The notes: generated from the sequence alone by a model not told the origin. Shown: positions 25,148 to 34,435, counted from the stretch's first letter. The stretch is 40,227 nt of DNA from an uncultured Anaerolineae bacterium (GCA_903838415.1 CAILYI010000151.1:1-40227), one strand, 5' to 3'. Numbers and translations are program-made.

Positions 25148-26755
25148 TTACGCGTCCTTACCAGGTTGAGAGTGCGCCCCTGTGCCAGAAGCAGAGCTGT
25201 CGGACTGTGTCGCATATTCGAGTTTAGCGGCACTTTTTTCCAGTTCAGGTCTTTTGGCTGGCAGGAAACCTTCCGGTCGCAGCCGCATCATCACGACCAG
25301 CAAAACGCCGAATACCAGCATGCGGTAGCTCTCGATTTCACGCAGAACTTCCGGCAGGCCCTTCAGCGCAAAAGCTCCCAAGAAGATCCCCGGGATATTG
25401 CCGATGCCGCCCACGATCACCAGGCAGATGACGTTGATGGCAACCATCAGAGCATGGTCATCCGGGCCGGTAAACTGGTTGCGCGAGGCGAACAACACCC
25501 CGGCGAGACCGGCAACCGCCGCGCTGAGCGACAGCGCCAGCAGCTTGGAAGCAAAGGCATTGATGCCGGTGGCGCGCGCCACGGTTTCATCCAGGTTGAT
25601 TGCGAACCAGGCCTTCCCGGTGCGCGAATTTTGCAAACGATGCGCCAGGAAACTGACAACCAACACTGCGATGATAATCAGGTACATGAAATCAACATCG
25701 GTGGCGAATGATCTTCCAAAAATAGTTGGCCCGGCAATATCGCGGATGCCGCGAGGACCTGCTGTATAAGGAGTCATCAAGTCACTTTTGAGCAGGATGC
25801 GAATGATCTCCCCGGCGCCCAGGGTCACAATGGCCAGGTAATCGCCCCGCAAGTTCAGGATGGGCAGCCCGATCAATAGGCCCGAAATTCCCGCCGCGAG
25901 CACGGCCAGCGCCATCGCCACCCAGAAATTCCACATCAGGTGATGAGGCGCGGGCGCGGTCAGCAAAGCAAAGGTATAAGCGCCAATCGCAAAAAAGGCG
26001 ACGTAACCGATCACCAATTGACCCGCCCAGCCGGTGACGATATTCAATCCCAACCCCAGGATGATGTAAATTCCCACGGTGCCCAGCACATAGTTCCAGT
26101 AGCCGCCCCAGGTGCGGGGCAGGATAATCAGCGCAGCCGCTAACACCGCCATCGCAGCGTAGCGCGCATATTTATTTTGGACGAGGCTTGTGACACGCTC
26201 TGAACGGAGAACGCAAAAAGCTGAATCGGAAGTTTTACGGGCAGTATTCTTCAGCCAATCGTTGTTACGAAAGACAAAGGAAAGCCCAGCCGCTGCCAGC
26301 GCTGAAACCACCATCAAGATCAGCAGCAACAGGCTGCCAATCAGGGGTGACTGGTTGAAAAGGAACATCCTGACAGATTCAGGGGAGACAGACGCCAGGT
26401 AACCGCGCGGGTCAATCTTGTTCGAAATTGCCACACCAAAGATATAGCCGATCACAGTTGCGAACAATCCACTCACCAGGCCCGCCATCAGCCCCGCACC
26501 AAGCGCATCTACGAGGACATCCGCACCAACCAGCGGGCGCCTGGCGGCGCTGGCTCCAGCCCACATGCCAATCAGGATCATAAAGATGACAAAATATGGC
26601 AAGAGTGCTGCGCCGCTAATCGATGAGGACGCGCCCAGGATTTTTCCAATCAGGACAGCGCCAGTGACCGTGAACCCGATCAGGAACATGGTCACAATGA
26701 TTACGCCAAAAGTGACTCCAGTGCGAAGTCCATTCTTCAAGGCGAAAGATTTCAT
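25148..26755 (-). CDS. livM: Branched-chain amino acid-type permease LivM with a membrane N-terminal extension
   Basis: This 535-residue integral membrane protein has a C-terminal two-thirds matching LivM: GLGLNIVTGWAGQLVIGYVAFFAIGAY, LPILNLRGDYLAIVTLGAGEI, and GGIGNIPGIFLGAF near the end. LivM proteins are usually around 300-420 residues. Here about 200 extra residues with about four membrane helices precede the conserved part, joined by a polar loop (about 175-200). The hydrophilic C-terminal tail is Ser-rich. Its start overlaps the livH stop by 4 nt (26752-26755). It forms the substrate channel with LivH. Confidence 0.9.
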   Translation of the reverse strand: MKSFALKNGLRTGVTFGVIIVTMFLIGFTVTGAVLIGKILGASSSISGAALLPYFVIFMILIGMWAGASAARRPLVGADVLVDALGAGLMAGLVSGLFATVIGYIFGVAISNKIDPRGYLASVSPESVRMFLFNQSPLIGSLLLLILMVVSALAAAGLSFVFRNNDWLKNTARKTSDSAFCVLRSERVTSLVQNKYARYAAMAVLAAALIILPRTWGGYWNYVLGTVGIYIILGLGLNIVTGWAGQLVIGYVAFFAIGAYTFALLTAPAPHHLMWNFWVAMALAVLAAGISGLLIGLPILNLRGDYLAIVTLGAGEIIRILLKSDLMTPYTAGPRGIRDIAGPTIFGRSFATDVDFMYLIIIAVLVVSFLAHRLQNSRTGKAWFAINLDETVARATGINAFASKLLALSLSAAVAGLAGVLFASRNQFTGPDDHALMVAINVICLVIVGGIGNIPGIFLGAFALKGLPEVLREIESYRMLVFGVLLVVMMRLRPEGFLPAKRPELEKSAAKLEYATQSDSSASGTGAHSQPGKDA

Positions 26756-27858
26756 AGTTTGTCCTCCGAAAGTTTCTCGCCCAGAATACCAGACGGACGG
26801 ACGATCAGAACCAGCACCAGGATTGAAAAAGCGATCACATCCTTGAGCTGGAAGTCAATCCCCAGCGCCGCCGGGCCAATGGCTTCGATAATTCCCAGGA
26901 ACATTCCGCCCAGCATCGCGCCGGGAATGTTCCCGATACCGCCCATTACAGCAGCGGTAAAGGCCTTGATGCCCGGCAGGAAGCCGGTATAGTGATTGAC
27001 CAGGCCCATGTGGATATCCCACATGACACCTGCCGCCCCGGCCAAAACACCGCTGATGATAAAAGTCTTGCTGATGACGTTATCAACGTCCACGCCCATC
27101 AAAGAAGCGGTATTCTTATCCTGAGCAACGGCACGCATGGCGCGCCCCAATTTTGTGCGCTGCACCAACGTATACAGCGCAACCATCAAAAGTGAAGAGA
27201 GTACCAGGGAAAAAACACCAGTATAAGGGATCAAAACCGGATTACCGCTAACCATCACCGTCCACCCGATGCCACGATCCAGGATATCGGGGTTGATGAT
27301 ATTCTTACGCTGCGGGCCAAACAACAACATGGCCAAATTTTGCAAAAATATGGAGGCGCCGATGGCGGTAATCAGCAAAATCAAGCGGGGAGCTTTCCGT
27401 AAAGGCCGGTAAGCTATTTTTTCGAGAAAATATCCCGCTGTCGCTGAAACCAGGATTCCCACCAAAAATGCCAGGAACACCGCTATAAATGGATGGGCAT
27501 TCAAAAACACCAGGTCAGGATTGGCCGCCGTTGGAGTTGGGAGTAAACGCAGGGCTTCGAAAACGAAAAATCCGCCGAAAGCCCCCAGCATCATCACTTC
27601 TCCGTGCGCGAAATTAATCATAAACATGATGCCATAAACCAGGGTATAGCCAATGGCGATCAGCGCGTACATACCTCCCAGAATCAGCCCGGCAAGGCCA
27701 AAGCGAAGCCATGTATCTGCGCTGAAATTATGCTCCACAATGAGCACATAATAGAGTCGCCACGCCAGGAACAAAGCGACGATTATGCCGACGATAGGAC
27801 GAACATAGCGACCCAAAATTTGCCGGACCTGGGCGAGGGTTGAGTTTGATTTTTCCAT
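26752..27858 (-). CDS. livH: Branched-chain amino acid-type permease LivH
   Basis: This 368-residue integral membrane protein shows LivH landmarks: GLILGGMYALIAIGYTLVYGIMFMINFAHGEVMMLGAF, RPLRKAPRL, LGRAMRAVAQDKNTASLMGVDVD and GGIGNIPGAMLGG. It is the second permease of the importer. An internal stretch of about 30 residues after the FxxAHGE region (LPTPTAANPDLVFLNAHP) is longer than in the typical protein. The ATG at 27858 is preferred; an upstream TTG at 27918 would run through the hairpin at 27885-27925. Confidence 0.92.
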   Translation of the reverse strand: MEKSNSTLAQVRQILGRYVRPIVGIIVALFLAWRLYYVLIVEHNFSADTWLRFGLAGLILGGMYALIAIGYTLVYGIMFMINFAHGEVMMLGAFGGFFVFEALRLLPTPTAANPDLVFLNAHPFIAVFLAFLVGILVSATAGYFLEKIAYRPLRKAPRLILLITAIGASIFLQNLAMLLFGPQRKNIINPDILDRGIGWTVMVSGNPVLIPYTGVFSLVLSSLLMVALYTLVQRTKLGRAMRAVAQDKNTASLMGVDVDNVISKTFIISGVLAGAAGVMWDIHMGLVNHYTGFLPGIKAFTAAVMGGIGNIPGAMLGGMFLGIIEAIGPAALGIDFQLKDVIAFSILVLVLIVRPSGILGEKLSEDKL

Positions 27859-27884
27859 AAATAATGATGCCTTTTTGATAATTG

Positions 27885-27925
27885 CTGGGGATTGCCATGG
27901 CAACTGAAGCCACGACAATCCCCAG
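27885..27925. promoter_or_regulatory. Intercistronic hairpin between livK and livH
   Basis: Arms CTGGGGATTG and CAATCCCCAG (27885-27894 and 27916-27925), with extra inner GGC/GCC pairing, lie in the 144-nt gap between livK and livH. No T-run follows on the minus strand. Such hairpins often stabilise the binding-protein mRNA relative to the permease part. This function is inferred. Confidence 0.5.
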
Positions 27926-28002
27926 GACAGACCCTATCGTCCTTCAATGATACCCGGTTCTGCACAGGCAAAACAAGGTGAGGGGCGAACTTTTAACTTA
28001 GC

Positions 28003-29193
28003 TTATTCAGCAGGAACCCACTCGCCATTCTTGACGATGTAGAAGACTGGGCCGGAAGCATTGCATTCGCCGTTGTCTTTGCAGGTAATGACGCCCGCGA
28101 TACCCTGATAATCCTTCATGCCACGGACGGCAGCCACGAGAGCGCCGCGCGGAATATAGAGGGTATCACCCTGGACAACTGCCACACTGTTGATGGCCTT
28201 GATCAAAGCGCCAACAGCATCGTAGGAGTTCCAGGTGTAAGCGGAGAGCACGCCAGCTTCGGTGCCATAAGCGCCCAAATAAGCGGCATTGAATTTCTTG
28301 ATCGGATCGGTTCCAGGGGGAACGAGGGTCGCCGAGTAGACGCCTTCACCCTTGTCGCCAACCTTGGAAAGGAAATCCTTGCCATAGATGCCATCGCCGC
28401 CGAAAAAGACCACGTTCGGCAAGCCAGCCTGCGCCATCTGATTGACCAGCACGGAAGCTTCAGCATTGTAACCGCCGAAGTACAGGGCTTCGGGAGCCTT
28501 GGAGGCCACAGCTGCCAGCGGGGCGCTGTAGTCTGATTCACCGGGGGTAACAGCTTCAAAAGCGACAGTTTCGCCGCCGAGCTTGGTGAAGTTTTCCTTG
28601 ACCACATTCGCCAGACCCTGACCATAGTCAGTTCCGTCGTGCATGAGCGCCAATTTCTTGATGCCAAGTTTTTCATACAGGTACTTCGCGGCGCCAATAC
28701 CCTGTTCGGTATCGGTGAAAGCGTTGCGGTTGAAAACCTTGGAACCCTTGGTGGTCAGATCGGGGTTGGTAGCGGAAGGCGACATCATCGGGACGCCGGC
28801 TTTTTCGTAGATCGGCATCGCAGCGGCAGTCGCGCCGGAGAAAGCATGTCCGGCCATGGCCACAAAAGTGCCATCAGCGACGAGTTTATTCGCCACAGCC
28901 GCGCCACCTTCAGCGCCGCCGCCGTCATCTTCAATCGCCATTTCGACCTTCCAGCCCTGGACGTCGCCGAAATCGGCAACAGCCAGTTTCATGGCGTTGG
29001 ACATATCAATGCCGAACTGGGAATAATCGCCGGTCATCGGGCCGGAATAACCAACCTTGACGGTCTGACCCTTGGCAATCTTGGCGCAACCAAGTTCAGC
29101 CTTGCACGCTTCCGGTTCGGTAGCAGCAGCCGGACCGCAGGCCGCCAGCAAAAGTGCGACGACCAATATCAGAAATACAGCAATACGTTTCAT
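28003..29193 (-). CDS. livK: Branched-chain amino acid-type ABC transporter binding lipoprotein LivK
   Basis: This 396-residue protein has a lipobox at Cys19 (LLLAACGP) and then a type I periplasmic-binding fold of the leucine/HAAT class (VKVGYSGPMTGDYSQFGIDMSNAMKLAV, MPIYEKAGVPMMSPSATNPDL, GQGLANVVKENFTKLGG). It captures the ligand outside the membrane for LivHMGF. The ATG at 29193 follows GGAGGAG. The actual ligand is uncertain: homologues bind Leu/Ile/Val, but the upstream kynureninase gene, 67 nt away, leaves room for an aromatic amino acid or kynurenine. Confidence 0.92.
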   Translation of the reverse strand: MKRIAVFLILVVALLLAACGPAAATEPEACKAELGCAKIAKGQTVKVGYSGPMTGDYSQFGIDMSNAMKLAVADFGDVQGWKVEMAIEDDGGGAEGGAAVANKLVADGTFVAMAGHAFSGATAAAMPIYEKAGVPMMSPSATNPDLTTKGSKVFNRNAFTDTEQGIGAAKYLYEKLGIKKLALMHDGTDYGQGLANVVKENFTKLGGETVAFEAVTPGESDYSAPLAAVASKAPEALYFGGYNAEASVLVNQMAQAGLPNVVFFGGDGIYGKDFLSKVGDKGEGVYSATLVPPGTDPIKKFNAAYLGAYGTEAGVLSAYTWNSYDAVGALIKAINSVAVVQGDTLYIPRGALVAAVRGMKDYQGIAGVITCKDNGECNASGPVFYIVKNGEWVPAE

Positions 29194-29260
29194 TTTTTCT
29201 CCTCCGAGAAAGTTTATATGCCGCACATTAAGGAGCATCCTTTGAAAATCTCAAATGCCC

Positions 29261-30529
29261 TTAAGTAACGGTCAGACGGGTTTCAGGGAAGCGCAGGTGG
29301 CGCTTCTCTGAGATTACACGGCGAATACGGTCAACGCTTTCCCACACATCCTGAAAGGATGTGTACATGGGCGTCAAACCCAGGCGAATGTTATCCGGCT
29401 CACGAAAATCGGGGATGACATTCATTTCTTCGATAAGTGCGCGGTTGATCCGATACCCATCCGGGTGACGAAGGCTGACGTGCGAACCGCGTTGTTCCAC
29501 TTCGCGCGGCGTTCCCAGCGTAAAACCCAATGGGGCCAGGACGGCATCGAAAAGATCGATGAGATACGTCGTCAGCTGAATGGATTTCTGGCGCAGACGC
29601 GGGATTCCGACTTCCAACAACAGGTCAACACCCGGCTCCATGGCTAACACCGAAAGTACCGGTGGCGTTCCGCTCAGGAAGCGTTGAATCCCTTCCGCAG
29701 GCGCATACTCAAGTTCAAAACTGAAGGGCGCGCGCTGCCCAAACCAGCCCCAAATGGGCGATAAGGCTTCTTTCTGCAAGTCGCGGCGCACGTACAAGAA
29801 TGCCGGAGCGCCCGGGCCGCCATTTAGATATTTATAGGTGCAGCCCGCCGCAAAATCCGCGCCCCAGGCATCCAGTTCCACCGGAACGGAGCCAACAGCG
29901 TGACTCAAATCCCAGAGCACCAGCGCCCCTTTTTGATGAGCAAACTCAGTGATGGTTTTGGCATCATACATATAGCCACTCTTAAACACCACGTGAGATA
30001 AAGTAACCAGCGCAGTATCGGAATCAATCGCACCCAGCACCGCCCTGGTATCGACTCGCATCCCGTCAGCTGGCTCCAGCATCTGGATGTGATGTTTTCC
30101 ACCGAGAACGTGGGCGCAGCCCTGCAGCATATACAGGTCTGACGGGAAATTCAGCGTATCGGTGACAATCTTTTTGCGTTCCGGCCTGAGCATCAATGCC
30201 GACATCGCCAGTTTATACAGGTTGATGGTGGTCGAGTCGCTTACCGCCACCTGACCGGGCGCCGCGCCAACCAACTGCGCGATTTTTTCACCCACCTGGA
30301 GCGGGGCCTGGAACCAATTAAGGCCCCACGAGCGAATCAGCTTTGCACCCCATTCATCCTTGACGATTTGTTCGACGCGCTCAGCCGTTTGCCCGGGAAG
30401 TCTTCCCAGAGAATTGCCGTCCATATAGACCATGCCATCTTCCGCGTGAAAAAACTTGGCGCGGTAGGACGCTAATTCGTCTTTTTCATCCAGTTTACAG
30501 GCATAGTCTCTTGAGATATCAATATTCAT
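29261..30529 (-). CDS. kynU: Kynureninase
   Basis: This 422-residue PLP enzyme hydrolyses kynurenine to anthranilate and alanine (or 3-hydroxykynurenine to 3-hydroxyanthranilate). Landmarks: YMDGNSLGRLP, SDSTTINLYKLA, LNFPSDLYM, WDLSHAVGSVPV and the PLP lysine in CTYKYLNGGPGAPAF (Lys233). The C-terminal HVSLRHPDGYRI and LTPMYTSFQDVW are typical. No dioxygenase, formamidase or hydroxylase of the kynurenine pathway is in the window. The ATG at 30529 starts the conserved region and lies 31 nt after the formyltransferase-fold gene; a longer frame to 30688 would overlap that gene. Confidence 0.95.
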   Translation of the reverse strand: MNIDISRDYACKLDEKDELASYRAKFFHAEDGMVYMDGNSLGRLPGQTAERVEQIVKDEWGAKLIRSWGLNWFQAPLQVGEKIAQLVGAAPGQVAVSDSTTINLYKLAMSALMLRPERKKIVTDTLNFPSDLYMLQGCAHVLGGKHHIQMLEPADGMRVDTRAVLGAIDSDTALVTLSHVVFKSGYMYDAKTITEFAHQKGALVLWDLSHAVGSVPVELDAWGADFAAGCTYKYLNGGPGAPAFLYVRRDLQKEALSPIWGWFGQRAPFSFELEYAPAEGIQRFLSGTPPVLSVLAMEPGVDLLLEVGIPRLRQKSIQLTTYLIDLFDAVLAPLGFTLGTPREVEQRGSHVSLRHPDGYRINRALIEEMNVIPDFREPDNIRLGLTPMYTSFQDVWESVDRIRRVISEKRHLRFPETRLTVT

Positions 30530-30560
30530 GAAGGTTTTTTCTTTCGAAGACAGGGATTTG

Positions 30561-31274
30561 TCAATCCGCAAAGTGGGAATAGCGACCTTCCGCCAACCGC
30601 CGTTTGCCTTCTTCCAATAAATCGTCCGGGATAACCTTGAAGGTTTCACCCACGCTGCGATCCTGGGGGATACGCGGCGCCTCGCCATTGGCGAGAAAGG
30701 TCAGCGACTCCGCCATCAATTCTCCAGACAGGAGCGCGATGCGATAGTTCAGGCTCTCATAAGTATCTTGATGATAGACCGGCAGCTGCCGGGCCACAAT
30801 AATATCACCAGTATCAATCCCCGGGTCGATAAAGTGAGCGGTGGCGCCTTCGGGCATGTCCTTATACAAGGCCCAACCCACTGACGCCGACCCGCGCAGC
30901 CAGGGCAGCAACCCGGGGTGCGCGTTGACTGTGGCGCGCCGCGGAATCTCAAGGATATTTGACTTGATGATACGCGTGCCGCCCAATGCCAGCACATCCG
31001 GTTGATCGGCCGCCAGCAGTTCCTGACAGGTTGCATCGTTATGATTGGCAACGCAATAAACCGGTATTTTCTTTCTGTTAATCAGTTGCGTCAGGCGCGG
31101 CGGCAGCGGTTGACCGGCCATGCGCGTCAGGAATTTCTCGCGCTCCACATCACCCACCGCCGACACTTCCTGAATAATCATGCTGGGAATCAGGTTCTGC
31201 TCCAATAAGATGCGCAGCATTTCCCGTCCGTAAGGATGTTCTTCCAACACTAAAAAAGCAAAATGTAGGGACAT
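30561..31274 (-). CDS. Formyltransferase-fold protein
   Basis: This 237-residue protein has the formyl_trans_N fold shared by methionyl-tRNA and glycinamide ribotide formyltransferases. The catalytic triad positions are present: Asn117-Ala-His119 in VNAHPGLLPWLRG and Asp154 in DPGIDTGDI. It lacks the C-terminal tRNA-binding domain of Fmt. The region before the motif (VLALGGTRIIKSNILEI) resembles enzymes acting on sugars or amino compounds more than PurN. Its place directly before kynureninase suggests a link to formyl handling in tryptophan breakdown, for instance N-formylkynurenine, but this is only inferred from position. Confidence 0.82.
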   Translation of the reverse strand: MSLHFAFLVLEEHPYGREMLRILLEQNLIPSMIIQEVSAVGDVEREKFLTRMAGQPLPPRLTQLINRKKIPVYCVANHNDATCQELLAADQPDVLALGGTRIIKSNILEIPRRATVNAHPGLLPWLRGSASVGWALYKDMPEGATAHFIDPGIDTGDIIVARQLPVYHQDTYESLNYRIALLSGELMAESLTFLANGEAPRIPQDRSVGETFKVIPDDLLEEGKRRLAEGRYSHFAD

Positions 31275-31312
31275 GATTGTTTAACTCTATGCTCGCAAAT
31301 CTCTCTGGAATT

Positions 31313-31342
31313 GCCCAACCCATGCTACACAACTGGTTGAGC
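31313..31342 (-). promoter_or_regulatory. Leader hairpin upstream of the formyltransferase-fold gene
   Basis: GCCCAACC (31313-31320) and GGTTGAGC (31335-31342) pair (one G-U) in the untranslated leader. A TATAAT on the minus strand at 31386-31391 would start a leader of about 105 nt. No T-box or known riboswitch consensus was recognised. Confidence 0.3.
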
Positions 31343-31385
31343 ACCGTTCATTGGTCAGTCTTTTCAGAATTGATAACTCAGCATC

Positions 31386-31391
31386 ATTATA
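31386..31391 (-). promoter_or_regulatory. -10 box for the formyltransferase-kynU-liv gene run
   Basis: A consensus TATAAT lies on the minus strand about 110 nt before the ATG at 31274. There is no recognisable -35. Confidence 0.4.
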
Positions 31392-31472
31392 AAGGATTTT
31401 TGGAGCAAATTCTCGATATTAATACCTTTTTTCACAATATAGTCCACGAGATTCTGTAGCGTAGGGGAAATG

Positions 31473-31498
31473 GAAACGCGCCCCTGAAGGCGCGTTTC
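31473..31498. terminator. Hairpin downstream of tldE
   Basis: Perfect 10-bp arms GAAACGCGCC and GGCGCGTTTC (31473-31482, 31489-31498) with a 6-nt loop lie 36 nt after the tldE stop on the minus strand. No strong T-run follows. Confidence 0.55.
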
Positions 31499-31533
31499 TT
31501 GAATCAATGCGGGGCAGGAGCAATCAGCAGGCG

Positions 31534-32919
31534 CTAATACGAGGAGTTGGAGTGTGAAATCTCCAATCCGTTGACCTGAATGAAGGCTGGCACAACGATT
31601 GCGGTTGGATTGCGCGAGCCGTAGCTCTGGGAGGTGTTGTTAACAGTCTGCGCTTTTGAGAGCCAGGCCATCCCGTCACCGAAGATGTCGAGCAGGCTGT
31701 GAGTCAGGCGCACGTTATACGGCACTTCCACCGAACCATCCTTTTTAAGTAGCAGCGCCCCAAAACGCGAGCTGGCGGTCACCAGGCCCTTCGAAGGGTT
31801 GACGATGTTCATGTAATGAAGGAAAGGGATGTAAAGAATGTCGTTTTCGCGCGGCAGCTTGACCAGTTCCTGCAGAGTGCTGACATCTTGATCGCCGCAA
31901 TTCAGCACGAGACTGTTGTGCATCACGGTGTGACCGGTCGGTTGCGCGTCGAATTCGTCAGCGTCATCCTGGAACCAGGTAAAAGACTGGAAAACGCCAT
32001 TTTTGAAAAGGGGAAATGACTGGCGAGGCATTCCCATGAAATCCCGTTTAAACGGGAAGGTTTCCAGCCGCGACGGGTCATCGGTCAGGCTGAACTTGTC
32101 CGAGAAGACTTTCTTGCCAAGCTGTTCTTGGTCCAAAAAGGAGAAACCGCGCTTCAGTGAGCCGCCGCTGAAACCGATCCAGTTCATCACGCTCAGCAAT
32201 TCGCCGGTGGCGGCAGGGCCAAAGACGATGTCATACTTTCCCAGCGCAAGCTGGCGCGGGGTGTCGTGCTGATAGTGATCCAGCAGGAAGGCCAGTTCGG
32301 CGCGCAGTTGGGACGGGAGCAACTCGGTCTTTTTCTGCGCAGATTGTTCGGCGATGACTTCCCATTTGAGCGTGGCGTGCGACAGAACGATGCTGACCTG
32401 CGCATCGGAAGTTTTGAAATATTGGGTATGTTCGGAGTGGGTATTGATCTGGGCGAGCGTGTTCGCGCCGTTCGAGAAGATGCCGGACATTTGGATGTCA
32501 TCCGTCTCGAGACCGGCCACCCCCGCGTTGAAATATGCCAGACGTTCTGCGTTGCTGAGCGCTGCCAGGGCCGCATCAAAGCCGCTTTCGTCGCTGAAAG
32601 TTTCCGGGTAGACCGGGACGGTCGGTTGGTAGCTCAAAGGCTGGGCGTGTTTGACCATTTCCGCCGCAATATCCAGGCCTTGCTTCATCTCATCCAGCTT
32701 TCCCAGGTCTGTGATCAGTTCGTAGCTGGCGCGCTTGCGGCCTTCGTAGGTGGTAATTTCCAGGCGGATGAGATGCTCATTCGTGTTCAACGAAATGGCG
32801 GAATTGGCGAAGCGCATCAGGTAGCTGTCTTCTTCGTGATAATCGAAGGTGGCTTCGACGTTTTTTGAAATGGCATAGGCGCGCAGGTCGCGCAGGGTTT
32901 GTAAAATTCGGGCCTTCAC
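31534..32919 (-). CDS. tldE: TldE/PmbA family protein
   Basis: This 461-residue protein is the non-catalytic partner of the TldD/TldE heterodimeric metalloprotease. It lacks the HExxxH motif and shows PmbA-type features (an N-terminal segment on SYLMRFANSAISLN, a C-terminal VPAFIQVNGLEIS). TldD/E opens unfolded peptides and trims them; the E. coli pair matures microcin B17 and degrades CcdA. It begins with GTG at 32919, only 2 nt after the tldD stop, with AGGAG upstream, so the subunits are made together. Confidence 0.9.
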   Translation of the reverse strand: MKARILQTLRDLRAYAISKNVEATFDYHEEDSYLMRFANSAISLNTNEHLIRLEITTYEGRKRASYELITDLGKLDEMKQGLDIAAEMVKHAQPLSYQPTVPVYPETFSDESGFDAALAALSNAERLAYFNAGVAGLETDDIQMSGIFSNGANTLAQINTHSEHTQYFKTSDAQVSIVLSHATLKWEVIAEQSAQKKTELLPSQLRAELAFLLDHYQHDTPRQLALGKYDIVFGPAATGELLSVMNWIGFSGGSLKRGFSFLDQEQLGKKVFSDKFSLTDDPSRLETFPFKRDFMGMPRQSFPLFKNGVFQSFTWFQDDADEFDAQPTGHTVMHNSLVLNCGDQDVSTLQELVKLPRENDILYIPFLHYMNIVNPSKGLVTASSRFGALLLKKDGSVEVPYNVRLTHSLLDIFGDGMAWLSKAQTVNNTSQSYGSRNPTAIVVPAFIQVNGLEISHSNSSY

Positions 32920-32921
32920 GG

Positions 32922-34376
32922 CTATTCTCCTATCTTGACATGGTCAAAGCGGCAAACCGGAACGCCGTGCCCCAACTGCATGATCTGGTTGGGCTGACCC
33001 TTGCCGCAGTTATCGACGTAACGCACTTCCCAGGTGGATTGATCGCCGACCGCCGAAAGCGAGTTGTAGAATTTGACGGTTTCGCCTTTGTAGGTGGAGT
33101 TTTTCACGACGCGTGTGACCTGGCCATCTTCGACCAGCCAGCCGATATCGGTGGCAAAGTGGAATTGCTCGCGGTTGGAGCCGATCGACCAGCTTTTGTC
33201 GCCATCCAGGATGATGCCTTTTTCGGTGTTTTTGACGATGTCATCCAGCGAACCGTCGCTGCCGGGATCGATGTTGATGTTGGTCATGCGCTCAATCGGC
33301 ACGCGATAGAAGGCGGTGGCGCGATTGGCGCCGCTGCTGCCATTGAAGATTTGTTTGCGGGCGCGGGCGTTGGCTTCTTCCACCATCTGTCGGCCAGTGA
33401 TGGCGCCAACCAGCAAGCCCTTGTCGATCAGCAGGTTATCCTGCGCGGGCACGCCGTCATCGTCATAGCCGAAGCTGCCAGGGCTGTTGGGAATGGTCGC
33501 ATCGGCGCGAGCCGTCAGTTTGGCTGAACCATATTGCAGCTTGCCAAAGTCATTCAGCGTGACGAATGATCCGCCAGCATAAGCCAGTTCGTAGCCGAGA
33601 ATCCGGTCCAGTTCCAGGGCGTGGCCGATGGTTTCGTGCGTTTGCAGGTACATGATACCGGGCAGCAGGATGACGGAGCGTTCGTCCTTGGGACATTCTT
33701 CCGCCGTGCGGACTTCGTTCATTTCACGGACAATCCGTGCGGCATTTTCAGCGAAAAGCTGCGGATCGACTGTCTCCCAGCCGCGCGTGGCGCCCGTCAG
33801 CGCAGGTCGAAAACTGCGCAAATGTGACTCGCCCTGTTCGTCCACGCCCATCACCTGCAGGCTGGGGAAAACTTCGATGATGTTTTTCTCGATTTCGCTG
33901 CCTTCCGAATCGATGTAGATGATCTGCTTGCGGATGAAGATCAACTCGCTGACGCGTTGGGCAACGCCCGGCTGATCCATTTTCTCATCCAACTCTTTCA
34001 GGAAGGCGATTTTTTCGGCAAGCGGGACGGAAAACGGGTCAATGCGGTTTGGGCTGTTGAAGGAGGCCTGCAGGGATTCCTTCTCGGCCAGGCGAACGGG
34101 AAAGGTGACACGCTCCGCTGCGACGCGGGCATTATCGAAGGCTTTATCAAACAAAGCTGAGACGTTGCCCACATCCGACGAAGCGGAGAATCCCCAGGCT
34201 CCTTTATAAAGCGCCCGGATGCCCACGCCGCTCTCGCGCGAGGCGGTGGCGCTTTTCAAGTTGCCATTCCACATCATAAGATGGTTGGATTCTTCCACTG
34301 GATACCAGCGCGCATCCACATAGGTTGCCCCGGCTGTCTTGAGCCGTTCAATTTGCTCTTGTAGTTGCTTTCGCAT
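32922..34376 (-). CDS. tldD: TldD family metalloprotease catalytic subunit
   Basis: This 484-residue protein carries the TldD zinc site His247-Glu248-xxx-His252 (THETIGHALELD) and the distal Cys457 (VDNCGKGQPNQ) that completes it. The N-terminal region and GSSGANRATAFYRVP are typical. With TldE it forms a barrel that degrades or processes unstructured peptides in the cytoplasm. It may process modified peptides; a radical SAM modification operon lies 14 kb away, but no direct link is visible. The ATG at 34376 follows GGAGAGAG. Confidence 0.92.
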   Translation of the reverse strand: MRKQLQEQIERLKTAGATYVDARWYPVEESNHLMMWNGNLKSATASRESGVGIRALYKGAWGFSASSDVGNVSALFDKAFDNARVAAERVTFPVRLAEKESLQASFNSPNRIDPFSVPLAEKIAFLKELDEKMDQPGVAQRVSELIFIRKQIIYIDSEGSEIEKNIIEVFPSLQVMGVDEQGESHLRSFRPALTGATRGWETVDPQLFAENAARIVREMNEVRTAEECPKDERSVILLPGIMYLQTHETIGHALELDRILGYELAYAGGSFVTLNDFGKLQYGSAKLTARADATIPNSPGSFGYDDDGVPAQDNLLIDKGLLVGAITGRQMVEEANARARKQIFNGSSGANRATAFYRVPIERMTNINIDPGSDGSLDDIVKNTEKGIILDGDKSWSIGSNREQFHFATDIGWLVEDGQVTRVVKNSTYKGETVKFYNSLSAVGDQSTWEVRYVDNCGKGQPNQIMQLGHGVPVCRFDHVKIGE

Positions 34377-34404
34377 CAGACTCTCTCCTTTTTTGAATGG
34401 ATAA

Positions 34405-34435
34405 ATTGTAATCTCAAAACCTGGCGAAATGACAA
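34405..34435 (-). promoter_or_regulatory. Possible promoter of tldD-tldE
   Basis: On the minus strand TTGTCA (34430-34435) and TACAAT (34405-34410) are 19 nt apart, slightly long. The start would be about 22 nt before tldD. Confidence 0.35.

Noticed and set aside
31275..31385. T-box or tryptophan attenuator in the leader before the formyltransferase-kynU genes
   Set aside because: A hairpin is present, but there is no T-box consensus, no Trp-rich leader peptide and no clear terminator.
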